A DNA stretch of 64,000 nt, from contig NC_088921.1 in the NCBI RefSeq assembly GCF_038396675.1, positions 35,884,501 to 35,948,500 on the forward strand, written 5' to 3'. Origin of the DNA: Hydra vulgaris. Its lineage: Eukaryota > Cnidaria > Hydrozoa > Anthoathecata > Hydridae. This document shows, in pieces, positions 10,581 to 24,537 of the stretch (positions within the stretch are counted from its first letter, which is position 1; each line of letters starts with the position of its first letter). The translations under genes were made by a program, and so were the position numbers. Below the pieces are notes generated by a model that ran no database searches, was not told where the DNA came from, and worked only from the letters and a program-made list of their open reading frames with translations.

Positions 10581-11203
10581 GCTAAAATAGCTGTTTCTTT
10601 GATTAACAGTTTTTATTTAAAGTATATATCCGATAAAAAAGACGTTGAGAATATTGCTCATAAGATAAATCTAATGAAAGATAAAATTATTTTAAAAAAA
10701 TGAATCGGAATACTTTCACTTTCACATTTCACATTTGAATACAAAAAGCAAAAGTAAAAAGAAATTCGAACCAATTGATGCATTAGATATAAATGATTTC
10801 CCAAAGTTTTCTATGCAGGGTATTTGAAAATACATCACATTTCATAGCTATCAGATAATGCAAAGTTACAGTTATCTAGCAGAACGTTTAAATAAAAATG
10901 GAAAATATATTATTTTTAATTAATAAAAATTTTCATCAAATTCAAAATTATGATATGATTTCCGCTGAAGTTCAGTCAAGACATTCAAACGCTACAAAAT
11001 ATCGGCTATTTATTAAATATTTGCCGTACATCGATTGTTCAGAATCAGTATTGTCTAGCGCATGTCGGTGTTTTTCTGGTTTAAGAACGCATGGTTGTTG
11101 TAGTCACATTGCTAGCATCAAATTTCTTTTGTGTTGTGGAAAGTATTTGGAAAAACTGATTCTACTGCAAAGTTTTTATATAATTCATTTTGTTTATTTG
11201 TAG

Positions 11204-11419
11204 AGGTGTTATGGAAAAAATAAAATTAGACCAGTAGCTCAAAATTTTGAGTAATTACATATAGGAAAAAAAATTGAAACCAAACTTTGAGTTTATAATG
11301 TGTTGTGTCTTCCTCTCATTAGTGTAAAAAGTTGTAAATTATTTAGCAAACAGTTTTTCATAAAAAGTCTTTTAATTAATTAATTTTTTTTTTTAATATT
11401 AATATAACAATTTAAACCC
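11204..11419. other. AT-rich spacer between two transposase relics
   Basis: Low-complexity T/A runs only; no gene seen. Confidence 0.4.
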
Positions 11420-12895
11420 CTAATTTTTGTGCAAATCGCAAGTAAAAGAAACTGTTGAAAAGTATTTTGATAAAAATAAGCTTGATACATCTTTGAAATT
11501 AGCACCTTGTTTAGTTATTAAATTTGAAAGATTATCTAAGACTGTAAAACATCCACATGTGAAATCCTTAAGCTAAAGTGAAGGCACAGTAAGACCACCT
11601 CGTGAAAGTATTTGTAGATATAGACAAGTATTTATACTGCTTGCATCTGTAGCAAATATAGACTTGTAATAGTTACATTTGTTGTTTTTTTATCAATTTC
11701 TTTGATATATAACCAACTATTGTTGTTGCAACTTCTTCTGTTTCAGGTGAAAGAGTTAATTCTTCGGTAAGCTCGTCTTGAGAACGCAAAGTTTTGATAA
11801 GATCAGATGATGTTTGTTTTGATAAAGTAAAAAATTGAGATTTCTGCCAAAGTTCAATCCAAACAGCTAGTTTTTAAAAAATGTGGTTTTACCATCATCA
11901 AAAATAATTGCATTACCAAGTTTATTAGGACTAAATTATTGTTTGAAATTTAAAACAGTCCATCATTTTTAAAAAATGCTTTAAAAGTCAGAAATGTCAT
12001 TTCGTTTGGGAAAATAACTCATAAAACTTGCAATTGTTGTTTCATCGAAAATTGACAGTGCAAGAGAAACATTTTGCTTTTTATTACCAGGGTGAAGACT
12101 TTGATTTGTAATTTTTGGAGCTTTTTTTAAATTACCTTGAAGTTGTTCATCTTTAGACTGTAGAAGATGAAAATCTCCCCAAGTAATATAACCAGCTGGA
12201 CAATTATATGCGCCATCTTTTATATTATATGTAAATGATGGAAAGACAAATTTTTGACAGTGTAATAAATTATTTCTAATATTTTTAACAATGTGAACAC
12301 TATCATAAAATGGATATGTTTTAATATTTGGACTATCAGCATAATAAATAAATAAATTTGATTAATTACTAAATTTGAAACGAAGCAAGCTAAATGCATT
12401 TACATTTGCTTGATGATTGGCAGTAACAACTCCTCGAATTTTAATACCAGATAGAAAAAGAAAACTAATAGAATCTAACATTTGCTCTGAAAGCCATTTA
12501 CCACTAATGGTAACTTCAGGTACTGCTTTCATAATGAAAGGAATAGATTTCTTTAAACTAACAATCATGCATTCTTTAAATGTAACAACTCCTTTGTACA
12601 GAGTACCATTGTCATCTGTACCCACATAGACACCACTACAATATTGTGCCTATATCTGAAGATATAATTAATCTACAATTAGAATTATATTTTCATGTAT
12701 TGAACCTTTTTCCCGAAGCGTTTTAACAGCCTTTATTGAATCAACTCCACCTTTATTGAATCAACTCCACCTTGAAGAAATTTTAGGAATAGAGTTTAAA
12801 TTCCAACTTGACTTACATTTTATACCTCGAATAATGTACTTTTCATTAAAATGCTTTTCACATAAGACAGAATTTGTTGAAGGCACCTAATCACT
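11420..12895 (-). pseudogene. P-element (THAP9-type) transposase, broken
   Basis: Reading leftward: the end of a THAP zinc finger (PSTNSVLCEKHFNEKYIIRG, about 12885-12830); DSIKAVKTLREKGSIHENI; CSGVYVGTDDNGTLYKGVV; VPEVTISGKWLSEQMLDSI; ANHQANVNAF (12410); YPFYDSVHIVKNIRNNLLH; HPGNKKQNVSLALSIFDETT; then TIVGYISKKL, SRGGLTV and FTCGCFTVLD, ending near 11420. These blocks and their order are those of P-type transposases including vertebrate THAP9. Several in-frame stops and shifts are present, plus a 20-bp tandem duplication (CCTTTATTGAATCAACTCCA) near 12730-12770. The very start of the THAP domain is not recognisable. The enzyme would excise P-type elements in the nucleus; this copy is dead. 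Confidence 0.82.
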
Positions 12896-12954
12896 ACGGT
12901 TTACAAAACGACCCCAATAATTTAGCAACTGTTAATTTTTCAAAAGAAAACGAA

Positions 12955-13135
12955 ATTAGGAATACGTTTCCATGGAAAAACCAAAGGTTATCCATGGAAA
13001 ACCCATAATTTTTTATGGAAAACCCATGAGTTTTCCATAAAAAAGTGTTACACCTAATAACAGTTTCCATCCATGGAAATTCCATTGGTATTTGGAACAC
13101 CTTTCCAAGGAAAACTCATGAATTTTCCATGGTAT
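12955..13135. repeat. CCATGG-rich patch left of the satellite
   Basis: CCATGGAAA and its complement recur at least seven times in 180 bp in both orientations (TTCCATGGAAAAACC, TTTTCCATGG). The patch is locally self-complementary. A similar one lies on the far side of the satellite. Confidence 0.65.
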
Positions 13136-14423
13136 AATAGCATGTTTTGTTTTCAAGTTTTTTAGATCTAATGTTATTTGAATTGTCATATTAAACCAAA
13201 AAAAGCAAATATTAATGCGCAAGTTGCTAATATTATTTAGTTCTTTTAATCTTTGGGATTGCTTTCGCCGAGTAAAATCAACAAACAAATTTAAATCTTG
13301 TTGAATCCAACAAATCTTTGAAAAACAGTAGCTATAATGCACCTTAAACATTAAAACTTGACACCACAATATATGACGCATGAATATGTATAAACATACT
13401 GAAAATAAATATAACAAAAAATTACAAATAATATCATCCTGTAATAAACATATACAGTAATAAACAATTGAAATAGATAAAGAAAACAATTTTTACAGAA
13501 AATATAACAAGTTACATATTTATTTTTTTATATAAACTATTTGATAAAAATAGTATAAATAAGTTTGATAATTTATAACTTCAAGTTTCAACAAATTAAA
13601 AAAGAATCATCAATACAACATATTTAATCCAAAAAAACATCAAGACCATTTATATTTATGTATCTGTAGAACGAGGTAAACGTCAAACAAAGTACCATTC
13701 ACATTTTGATATTCATTTTTGTTTTCACCATAATTAGTATTATTGTCTATTTCATTAATCTAGACAATACATCATACAATTAATATATACATACTAACTA
13801 ATTTTCTTTATTTACTTATTCATTTATACTTATAATTATTATATATTATAACTTACTTTATAATGTAATTTAATTACTTCTATAATGTAATTTAAATAAA
13901 ATGATAAAGTTAAAATAAAAAGATTTATGCAAACTAATGCATATATAAATGTTACCTGCATGTTAGTAACATTTATGTAGAACAAGGCAGCAACAAATAT
14001 TGTATTACTTATTGTAATTTAAAATTAATGTAATTTAATTGTAATTTAAAAAAAGTTTCTTCATCTGAGCTATCTGCATGATGTACAACATCATCTATAT
14101 TGTCAGTCAAACCTGTCAGCTGATAATATATTATGCTTATATTTTACTGTGAAGTAATCTCTTGTGCATCAATTGACTTCTCTTTCTGATATTTTTAAAA
14201 CATTACTGTAGTTTTTCTTCTCTAACTAAGTTGTTCTTGGAATATCATTACAATGTTATAAATGATATAAATGATGAACAACATTATATATATCGCCAGT
14301 CAAACCTGTTGGCTTATAATGAAGTAATTTAAATAAAATACTAGAGTAAAAGTAAAAGGATTTATAGAACTATTACATCATTTACATATTCTAATAATTC
14401 TGCTATTTGATAGTAAAGAAAAA
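13136..14423. other. AT-rich left flank of the satellite
   Basis: No gene recognised. A segment with CAGTCAAACCTGT and a following TAATTTAAATAAAAT is present twice (about 14105-14125 and 14298-14335, with relatives near 13860-13925), suggesting an old local duplication. Confidence 0.45.
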
Positions 14424-17400
14424 ACATAATAAATATCCCTACTAGATTTTTTACATAATAAATATCCCTACTAGATTTTTTACATAATAAATATCCCTAC
14501 TAGATTTTTTACATAATAAATATCCCTACTAGATTTTTTACATAATAAATATCCCTACTAGATTTTTTACATAATAAATATCCCTACTAGATTTTTTACA
14601 TAATAAATATCCCTACTAGATTTTTTACATAATAAATTTCCCTACTAGATTTTTTACATAATAAATATCCCTACTAGATTTTTTACATAATAAATATCCC
14701 TACTAGATTTTTTACATAATAAATATCCCTACTAGATTTTTTACATAATAAATATCCCTACTAGATTTTTTACATAATAAATTTCCCTACTAGATTTTTT
14801 ACATAAAAAATATCCCTACTAGATTTTTACATAATAAATATCCCTACTAGATTTTTTACATAATAAATATCCCTACTAGATTTTTTACATAATAAATATC
14901 CCTACTAGATTTTTTACATAATAAATATCCCTACTAGATTTTTTACATAATAAATATCCCTACTAGATTTTTTACATAATAAATTTCCCTACTAGATTTT
15001 TTACATAATAAATATCCCTACTAGATTTTTTACATAATAAATATCCCTACTAGATTTTTTACATAATAAATATCCCTACTAGATTTTTTACATAATAAAT
15101 ATCCCTACTAGATTTTTTACATAATAAATTTCCCTACTAGATTTTTTACATAATAAATATCCCTACTAGATTTTTTACATAATAAATATCCCTACTAGAT
15201 TTTTTACATAATAAATTTCCCTACTAGATTTTTTACATAATAAATATCCCTACTAGATTTTTTACATAATAAATATCCCTACTAGATTTTTTACATAATA
15301 AATATCCCTACTAGATTTTTTACATAATAAATATCCCTACTAGATTTTTTACATAATAAATATCCCTACTAGATTTTTTACATAATAAATATCCCTACTA
15401 GATTTTTTACATAATAAATATCCCTACTAGATTTTTTACATAATAAATATCCCTACTAGATTTTTTACATAATAAATATCCCTACTAGATTTTTTACATA
15501 ATAAATATCCCTACTAGATTTTTTACATAATAAATATCCCTACTAGATTTTTTACATAATAAATATCCCTACTAGATTTTTTACATAATAAATATCCCTA
15601 CTAGATTTTTTACATAATAAATTTCCCTACTAGATTTTTTACATAATAAATATCCCTACTAGATTTTTTACATAATAAATATCCCTACTAGATTTTTTAC
15701 ATAATAAATATCCCTACTAGATTTTTTACATAATAAATTTCCCTACTAGATTTTTTACATAATAAATATCCCTACTAGATTTTTTACATAATAAATTTCC
15801 CTACTAGATTTTTTACATAATAAATATCCCTACTAGATTTTTTACATAATAAATTTCCCTACTAGATTTTTTGCATAATAAATATCCCTACTAGATTTTT
15901 TACATAATAAATTTCCCTACTAGATTTTTTACATAATAAATATCCCTACTAGATTTTTTACATAATAAATATCCCTACTAGATTTTTTACATAATAAATA
16001 TCCCTACTAGATTTTTTACATAATAAATTTCCCTACTAGATTTTTTACATAATAAATATCCCTACTAGATTTTTTACATAATAAATTTCCCTACTAGATT
16101 TTTTACATAATAAATATCCCTACTAGATTTTTTACATAATAAATTTCCCTACTAGATTTTTTACATAATAAATATCCCTACTAGATTTTTTACATAATAA
16201 ATATCCCTACTAGATTTTTTACATAATAAATATCCCTACTAGATTTTTTACATAATAAATTTCCCTACTAGATTTTTTACATAATAAATATCCCTACTAG
16301 ATTTTTTACATAATAAATTTCCCTACTAGATTTTTTACATAATAAATATCCCTACTAGATTTTTTACATAATAAATATCCCTACTAGATTTTTTACATAA
16401 TAAATATCCCTACTAGATTTTTTACATAATAAATTTCCCTACTAGATTTTTTACATAATAAATTTCCCTACTAGATTTTTTACATAATAAATATCCCTAC
16501 TAGATTTTTTACATAATAAATTTCCCTACTAGATTTTTTACATAATAAATATCCCTACTAGATTTTTTACATAATAAATTTCCCTACTAGATTTTTTACA
16601 TAATAAATATCCCTACTAGATTTTTTACATAATAAATTTCCCTACTAGATTTTTTACATAATAAATATCCCTACTAGATTTTTTACATAATAAATTTCCC
16701 TACTAGATTTTTTACATAATAAATATCCCTACTAGATTTTTTACATAATAAATATCCCTACTAGATTTTTTACATAATAAATATCCCTACTAGATTTTTT
16801 ACATAATAAATATCCCTACTAGATTTTTTACATAATAAATATCCCTACTAGATTTTTTACATAATAAATTTCCCTACTAGATTTTTTACATAATAAATAT
16901 CCCTACTAGATTTTTTACATAATAAATATCCCTACTAGATTTTTTACATAATAAATATCCCTACTAGATTTTTTACATAATAAATATCCCTACTAGATTT
17001 TTTACATAATAAATATCCCTACTAGATTTTTTACATAATAAATATCCCTACTAGATTTTTTACATAATAAATATCCCTACTAGATTTTTTACATAATAAA
17101 TATCCCTACTAGATTTTTTACATAATAAATATCCCTACTAGATTTTTTACATAATAAATATCCCTACTAGATTTTTTACATAATAAATATCCCTACTAGA
17201 TTTTTTACATAATAAATATCCCTACTAGATTTTTTACATAATAAATATCCCTACTAGATTTTTTACATAATAAATTTCCCTACTAGATTTTTTACATAAT
17301 AAATATCCCTACTAGATTTTTTACATAATAAATATCCCTACTAGATTTTTTACATAATAAATATCCCTACTAGATTTTTTACATAATAAATTTCCCTACT

Positions 17401-20276
17401 AGATTTTTTACATAATAAATATCCCTACTAGATTTTTTACATAATAAATTTCCCTACTAGATTTTTTACATAATAAATATCCCTACTAGATTTTTTACAT
17501 AATAAATTTCCCTACTAGATTTTTTACATAATAAATATCCCTACTAGATTTTTTACATAATAAATTTCCCTACTAGATTTTTTACATAATAAATATCCCT
17601 ACTAGATTTTTTACATAATAAATATCCCTACTAGATTTTTTACATAATAAATATCCCTACTAGATTTTTTACATAATAAATTTCCCTACTAGATTTTTTA
17701 CATAATAAATATCCCTACTAGATTTTTTACATAATAAATTTCCCTACTAGATTTTTTACATAATAAATATCCCTACTAGATTTTTTACATAATAAATTTC
17801 CCTACTAGATTTTTTACATAATAAATATCCCTACTAGATTTTTTACATAATAAATATCCCTACTAGATTTTTTACATAATAAATATCCCTACTAGATTTT
17901 TTACATAATAAATTTCCCTACTAGATTTTTTACATAATAAATATCCCTACTAGATTTTTTACATAATAAATTTCCCTGCTAGATTTTTTACATAATAAAT
18001 ATCCCTACTAGATTTTTTACATAATAAATATCCCTACTAGATTTTTTACATAATAAATATCCCTACTAGATTTTTTACATAATAAATTTCCCTACTAGAT
18101 TTTTTACATAATAAATTTCCCTACTAGATTTTTTACATAATAAATATCCCTACTAGATTTTTTACATAATAAATTTCCCTACTAGATTTTTTACATAATA
18201 AATATCCCTACTAGATTTTTTACATAATAAATTTCCCTACTAGATTTTTTACATAATAAATATCCCTACTAGATTTTTTACATAATAAATATCCCTACTA
18301 GATTTTTTACATAATAAATATCCCTACTAGATTTTTTACATAATAAATTTCCCTACTAGATTTTTTACATAATAAATATCCCTACTAGATTTTTTACATA
18401 ATAAATATCCCTACTAGATTTTTTACATAATAAATATCCCTACTAGATTTTTTACATAATAAATTTCCCTACTAGATTTTTTACATAATAAATATCCCTA
18501 CTAGATTTTTTACATAATAAATTTCCCTACTAGATTTTTAACATAATAAATATCCCTACTAGATTTTTTACATAATAAATTTCCCTACTAGATTTTTTAC
18601 ATAATAAATATCCCTACTAGATTTTTTACATAATAAATTTCCCTACTAGATTTTTTACATAATAAATATCCCTACTAGATTTTTTACATAATAAATTTCC
18701 CTACTAGATTTTTTACATAATAAATATCCCTACTAGATTTTTTACATAATAAATATCCCTACTAGATTTTTTACATAATAAATATCCCTACTAGATTTTT
18801 TACATAATAAATTTCCCTACTAGATTTTTTACATAATAAATATCCCTACTAGATTTTTTACATAATAAATTTCCCTACTAGATTTTTTACATAATAAATA
18901 TCCCTACTAGATTTTTTACATAATAAATTTCCCTACTAGATTTTTTACATAATAAGTTTCCCTACTAGATTTTTTACATAATAAATATCCCTACTAGATT
19001 TTTTACATAATAAATTTCCCTACTAGATTTTTTACATAATAAATATCCCTACTAGATTTTTTACATAATAAATTTCCCTACTAGATTTTTTACATAATAA
19101 ATATCCCTACTAGATTTTTTACATAATAAATTTCCCTACTAGATTTTTTACATAATAAATATCCCTACTAGATTTTTTACATAATAAATTTCCCTACTAG
19201 ATTTCCTACATAATAAATATCCCTACTAGATTTTTTACATAATAAATTTCCCTACTAGATTTTTTACATAATAAATATCCCTACTAGATTTTTTACATAA
19301 TAAATTTCCCTACTAGATTTTTTACATAATAAATATCCCTACTAGATTTTTTACATAATAAATTTCCCTACTAGATTTTTTACATAATAAATATCCCTAC
19401 TAGATTTTTTACATAATAAATTTCCCTACTAGATTTTTTACATAATAAATTTCCCTACTAGATTTTTTACATAATAAATATCCCTACTAGATTTTTTACA
19501 TAATAAATATCCCTACTAGATTTTTTACATAATAAATTTCCCTACTAGATTTTTTACATAATAAATTTCCCTACTAGATTTTTTACATAATAAATTTCCC
19601 TACTAGATTTTTTACATAATAAATATCCCTACCAGATTTTTTACATAATAAATTTCCCTACTAGATTTTTTACATAATAAATTTCCCTACTAGATTTTTT
19701 ACATAATAAATTTCCCTACTAGATTTTTTACATAATAAATATCCCTACTAGATTTTTTACATAATAAATTTCCCTACTAGATTTTTTACATAATAAATTT
19801 CCCTACTAGATTTTTTACATAATAAATTTCCCTACTAGATTTTTTACATAATAAATATCCCTACTAGATTTTTTACATAATAAATATCCCTACTAGATTT
19901 TTTACATAATAAATTTCCCTACTAGATTTTTTACATAATAAATTTCCCTACTAGATTTTTTACATAATAAATTTCCCTACTAGATTTTTTACATAATAAA
20001 TATCCCTACTAGATTTTTTACATAATAAATTTCCCTACTAGATTTTTTACATAATAAATTTCCCTACTAGATTTTTTACATAATAAATTTCCCTACTAGA
20101 TTTTTTACATAATAAATATCCCTACTAGATTTTTTACATAATAAATTTCCCTACTAGATTTTTTACATAATAAATATCCCTACTAGATTTTTTACATAAT
20201 AAATATCCCTACTAGATTTTTTACATAATAAATATCCCTACTAGATTTTTTACATAATAAATTTCCCTACTAGATT
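14424..20276 (+). repeat. 29-bp satellite array, about 202 units
   Basis: The unit is ACATAATAAATWTCCCTACT followed by AGATTTTTT, head to tail with no insertion. By eye I count about 202 units; unit n starts near 14424+29(n-1), less 1 after a single 28-bp unit near 14820. The only common variation is one A/T site (AATATCCC or AATTTCCC). Rare private changes include GCATAAT near 15871, CCTGCT near 17978, AAGTTTC near 18955, ATTTCCTAC near 19203 and CTACCAG near 19631. The T variant is rare at the left (6 of the first 45 units) and frequent at the right (26 of the last 45). The array ends abruptly at AGATTTTGTCGC. It has no coding potential. Whether it is centromeric, subtelomeric or an interstitial satellite cannot be told here. 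Confidence 0.98.
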
Positions 20277-21829
20277 TTGTCGCTAACTAAATGCCGATTT
20301 GAATGGTCGTTTCAACAAAAAGACAAAAATAACTTAACAGAACTAAAATTGAATAAAACATGTACCATAAAATAAAGTTTCTAATACTTAATAAACATTT
20401 ACCATACAATAAAGTGTTATAAGTTCAAAATTTTTTATGCAAACTAAAGCCATTAAAAAAAATTGAAAAAGATTATTACTAAAGTTATTTTTAGTACATT
20501 ATCTAGTCTATTATATTATCTAATACATTAGATAAGTTTTATAACAATAATTATATTAGTTTCAATGTACAATAGATAACTAGTTATAAATACACAAGTT
20601 ATCTAATATACATTAAAACTAAAATATATGTTGTAAACCAAATAAACATTAAAAATCAAACTGATTCGCTTGACATACTTTCTATAATATTGCAAGTTAT
20701 GTAAAGTAAGCAAAGCTATTGGCAGTAGCTAGAATAAGTATATGAATAAATAATATATAATTAAACATATAAGTAATAAATATATATATATACGCATTTT
20801 ATTATGCATTATAATATGATAATATCCAGAGACGTAAAGACAGTAAAAGCCAAGACTAAAACCAAAATATTTTGATTTAATACCAAGACTAAGAAAAAGT
20901 CAGTTAAATGAGTTTCGAGACGTCTCAGAACCAAGATTTAAGTCTTGAGACTAACTGCTCTGATAATATCATACTATGATGCATTATAAAATGCATACAT
21001 TTATCATATTCTAGCTATTGCAAATATATCTAGTTGTTTACGCCTGTATATTTAGTTAGAATCATATTAAAAATGATGCGTTATAAAAAACATAATTTAT
21101 AGTCTTGTTAAATACAGAAAAACAGAAGAATACAGAAAATGTTGTTTACAAGTTAGAAAAGATTGTAATTATACGTGTTACAACGGCATCTTTAAAAGCG
21201 AATTCGTAAAACCTATGGTGCAACATAAACTATGAAAAAAAACCATGGTTCACCCATAAAAATTCCATGGGATTTCAATTTCCATAGAAATTCACCTATA
21301 AAAATTCCATGGAATTTCCGCTTTCTATGGGAAAATCATGGATTCTTTCCTATTTTTAAATTCTATATTCTTTCCTATTTTTGATAGACGTCAATGTAAA
21401 AGTATTATTATTGTTGACAAAAAAGCCCTCCATTTTTGGATTCTTTCCTTTATGTTTTTGTTACTAGTTGCATAACTGCAATTAATAGTGCAATAACAAT
21501 ATAATAATATTGTAATATATTCAATAATATCATGATAATATTATATTGTGTTATTTTTATAAATATTTTCTTATTATATACTACTATATATAATAAATAA
21601 AAAAAATGATTTGAACAGTCTCACCATCTATAAGATCGAGCACTCTTTTTGTAGCATACACTAATAAAATTTACACTCATATTTAAATTTTTTATTTAGT
21701 GGTTATAAAAAAACGTCATTTTATAACGTTTTTTTATAACGGTTTTTAAATGTACTTGATAACGAGGTATCAATATTCCCTCGAAATATCGTATCAATAA
21801 ATAAATATATTTTTAACAAATAGAAATAA
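20277..21829. other. AT-rich right flank of the satellite
   Basis: No gene recognised. Near 20833-20955 an AGAC/CCAAGACT-rich stretch occurs. At 21702-21740 a 15-bp inverted repeat (GTTATAAAAAAACGT and complement) forms a short-loop hairpin. Confidence 0.45.
21205..21345. repeat. CCATGG-rich patch right of the satellite
   Basis: AAAATTCCATGG, CCATGGTT and TTTCCATAGAAATTC recur in both orientations, similar in style to the patch at 12955-13135. Both patches may be remains of one repeat family flanking the array, but no exact long alignment was found by eye. Confidence 0.55.
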
Positions 21830-21881
21830 ACCCATAAAAAGAAATTTAAATATAATTATATTTAAATTTCTTTTTATGGGT
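21830..21881. repeat. Perfect 52-bp palindrome with no spacer
   Basis: Begins ACCCATAAAAAGAAATTTAA and reads the same on both strands through its centre at 21855/21856. It directly precedes a TA microsatellite. Confidence 0.9.
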
Positions 21882-21888
21882 CATTTAA

Positions 21889-23399
<1,511 letters not shown>

Positions 23400-23690
23400 C
23401 ATTCAAGCATTTGGCTTTACGTGTAGTCTTTTTCAGTCATTAAATTTGCATCATCTATTGTTACAAGTATTAGTTTTTTCAATTCAACTTGGTGTTTTTT
23501 AAAATAGACTTCCGTAGATTCATCAATCTGGATAGCAAGCATAGGATAGGAACTAAAAATGACTTGTTGGTCGATTTTCTTAACAATAGCAACAATTCAA
23601 TTCTGCATTTAATTGTAGATTTGGACTGAAATATTTGTTTAAACCTCTTAGCAGTATTAACCGAAATGGGATTTCTTAGTCTTTGCATTT
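23400..23690 (-). pseudogene. hAT-type transposase fragment
   Basis: Reading leftward, a basic stretch (KPLSSINRNGISQ region) is followed after a shift by SSYPMLAIQIDESTEVYFKK, then VELKKLILVTIDDANLM. The block FALQ(I/L)DESTDV is a hallmark of hAT transposases (ZBED/SCAND3-like), carrying the first catalytic Asp. Little else is preserved, so only the superfamily can be suggested. Confidence 0.45.
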
Positions 23691-24505
23691 ATTTTATTGT
23701 GCAGTGATAGCAGCTTAAATTTTTTTTGAAAAAATTATGAGTTTTTTAATTTTTTCTTTAAGTATTTAAGGAAGTGATTTCTCAAAAATAATTTAATCTT
23801 TTGTTGCGTTGGATGAAGAAATTTTGATTTGTTTGGTTACAGACTTTCTTTTCCGAAAGTTTTGTTAAAGATAAGATGTAGTAGTTTTCTGGCGCAGTGA
23901 GTGTACATCACCGACTTATCTAGGGATATGCGCAGTGGAATGCAAACATATCAGTTAAGGGTTTTTGTTTGGGCAGGCATTCTTTAAATTAAAGAAAAGA
24001 AATCAACCAATCAGAAATTACTACCGTGACTTGAGAAAAAAATTATTCCGCTGCACGAGCGAAAGCATTTTTTTTTTTAATATAAAACATGATAATTTGA
24101 ACTTGGAATTATGTATTTTGAAAAAATAAAAATAATTTTATTGCTAATATAATATATACTATTATAGTGTTATTGCTAATATAATATATACTATCATAAT
24201 GTTGCAAATGGATGATATTCCTAATATTTCTCTTTTTTGACATTTCAGTTGGCTTTTTTGTTGTTGTTGTAGTTAAGACATTAGTAATACTGAATGAAAA
24301 CAAATTATTTTTCTTCTAGTGTATACATTTTATTTGTTTCATTAGATGAGTTTAAATAATGTTTAAATTTATTGTTATGCTATTACTTTGTTGCTATGGT
24401 TATTAGTAAATCATTTGATCCTTACCTTATTTTTACTTAATCAGTTTAAGACAATACCTGCCTTTAATTTTCAGGTAAATAAAGCTAATGACTCAGTTTT
24501 ACCCG

Positions 24506-24537
24506 TTCACTCCTACCAGTGTATGGGTAGGAGTGAA
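24506..24537. repeat. 12-bp inverted repeat, 8-bp loop
   Basis: TTCACTCCTACC pairs with GGTAGGAGTGAA. It is GC-richer than its surroundings. Confidence 0.7.

Larger units (their letters stand above)
8990..11203 (+). pseudogene. ISL2EU/PIF-type DDE transposase with SWIM-like finger, broken
   Basis: Pieces in order: an acidic stretch (8530-8722); FAKFSEINNVTTEFC and TKDEFLYLVSEL (9040-9140); the first catalytic block IADSTYLYGDKSSN (9385-9430); YSGKKK.HL; GFIIDVYGPFAATINDATIL with the second Asp (about 9512-9570); GFRDIIDKLKTTYKVLI; and KCRWVVEAVNGTFKQS with the third acidic residue (9848-9895). After a nested foldback element the protein resumes with AKIAVSLINSFYLKYISDK (10582-10640). Further on are YQIMQSYSYLAERLNKNGKY and a SWIM-like CRCFSGLRTHGCCSHIAS (about 11065-11120). 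Family knowledge: DDE_Tnp_4 nucleases of the Harbinger/ISL2EU group have this order. Many stops and shifts, a 22-bp expansion and the insertion make it non-functional. The subgroup name is less certain than the DDE_Tnp_4 call. Confidence 0.75.

Noticed and set aside
12894..13489. Minus-strand frames with FPWxxH/FSMENHGFSM-like repeats
   Set aside because: They come from the CCATGGAAA-rich repeat patch; no domain is recognisable.
14424..20276. A CRISPR array
   Set aside because: Units are identical head to tail with no spacers, in eukaryotic sequence.
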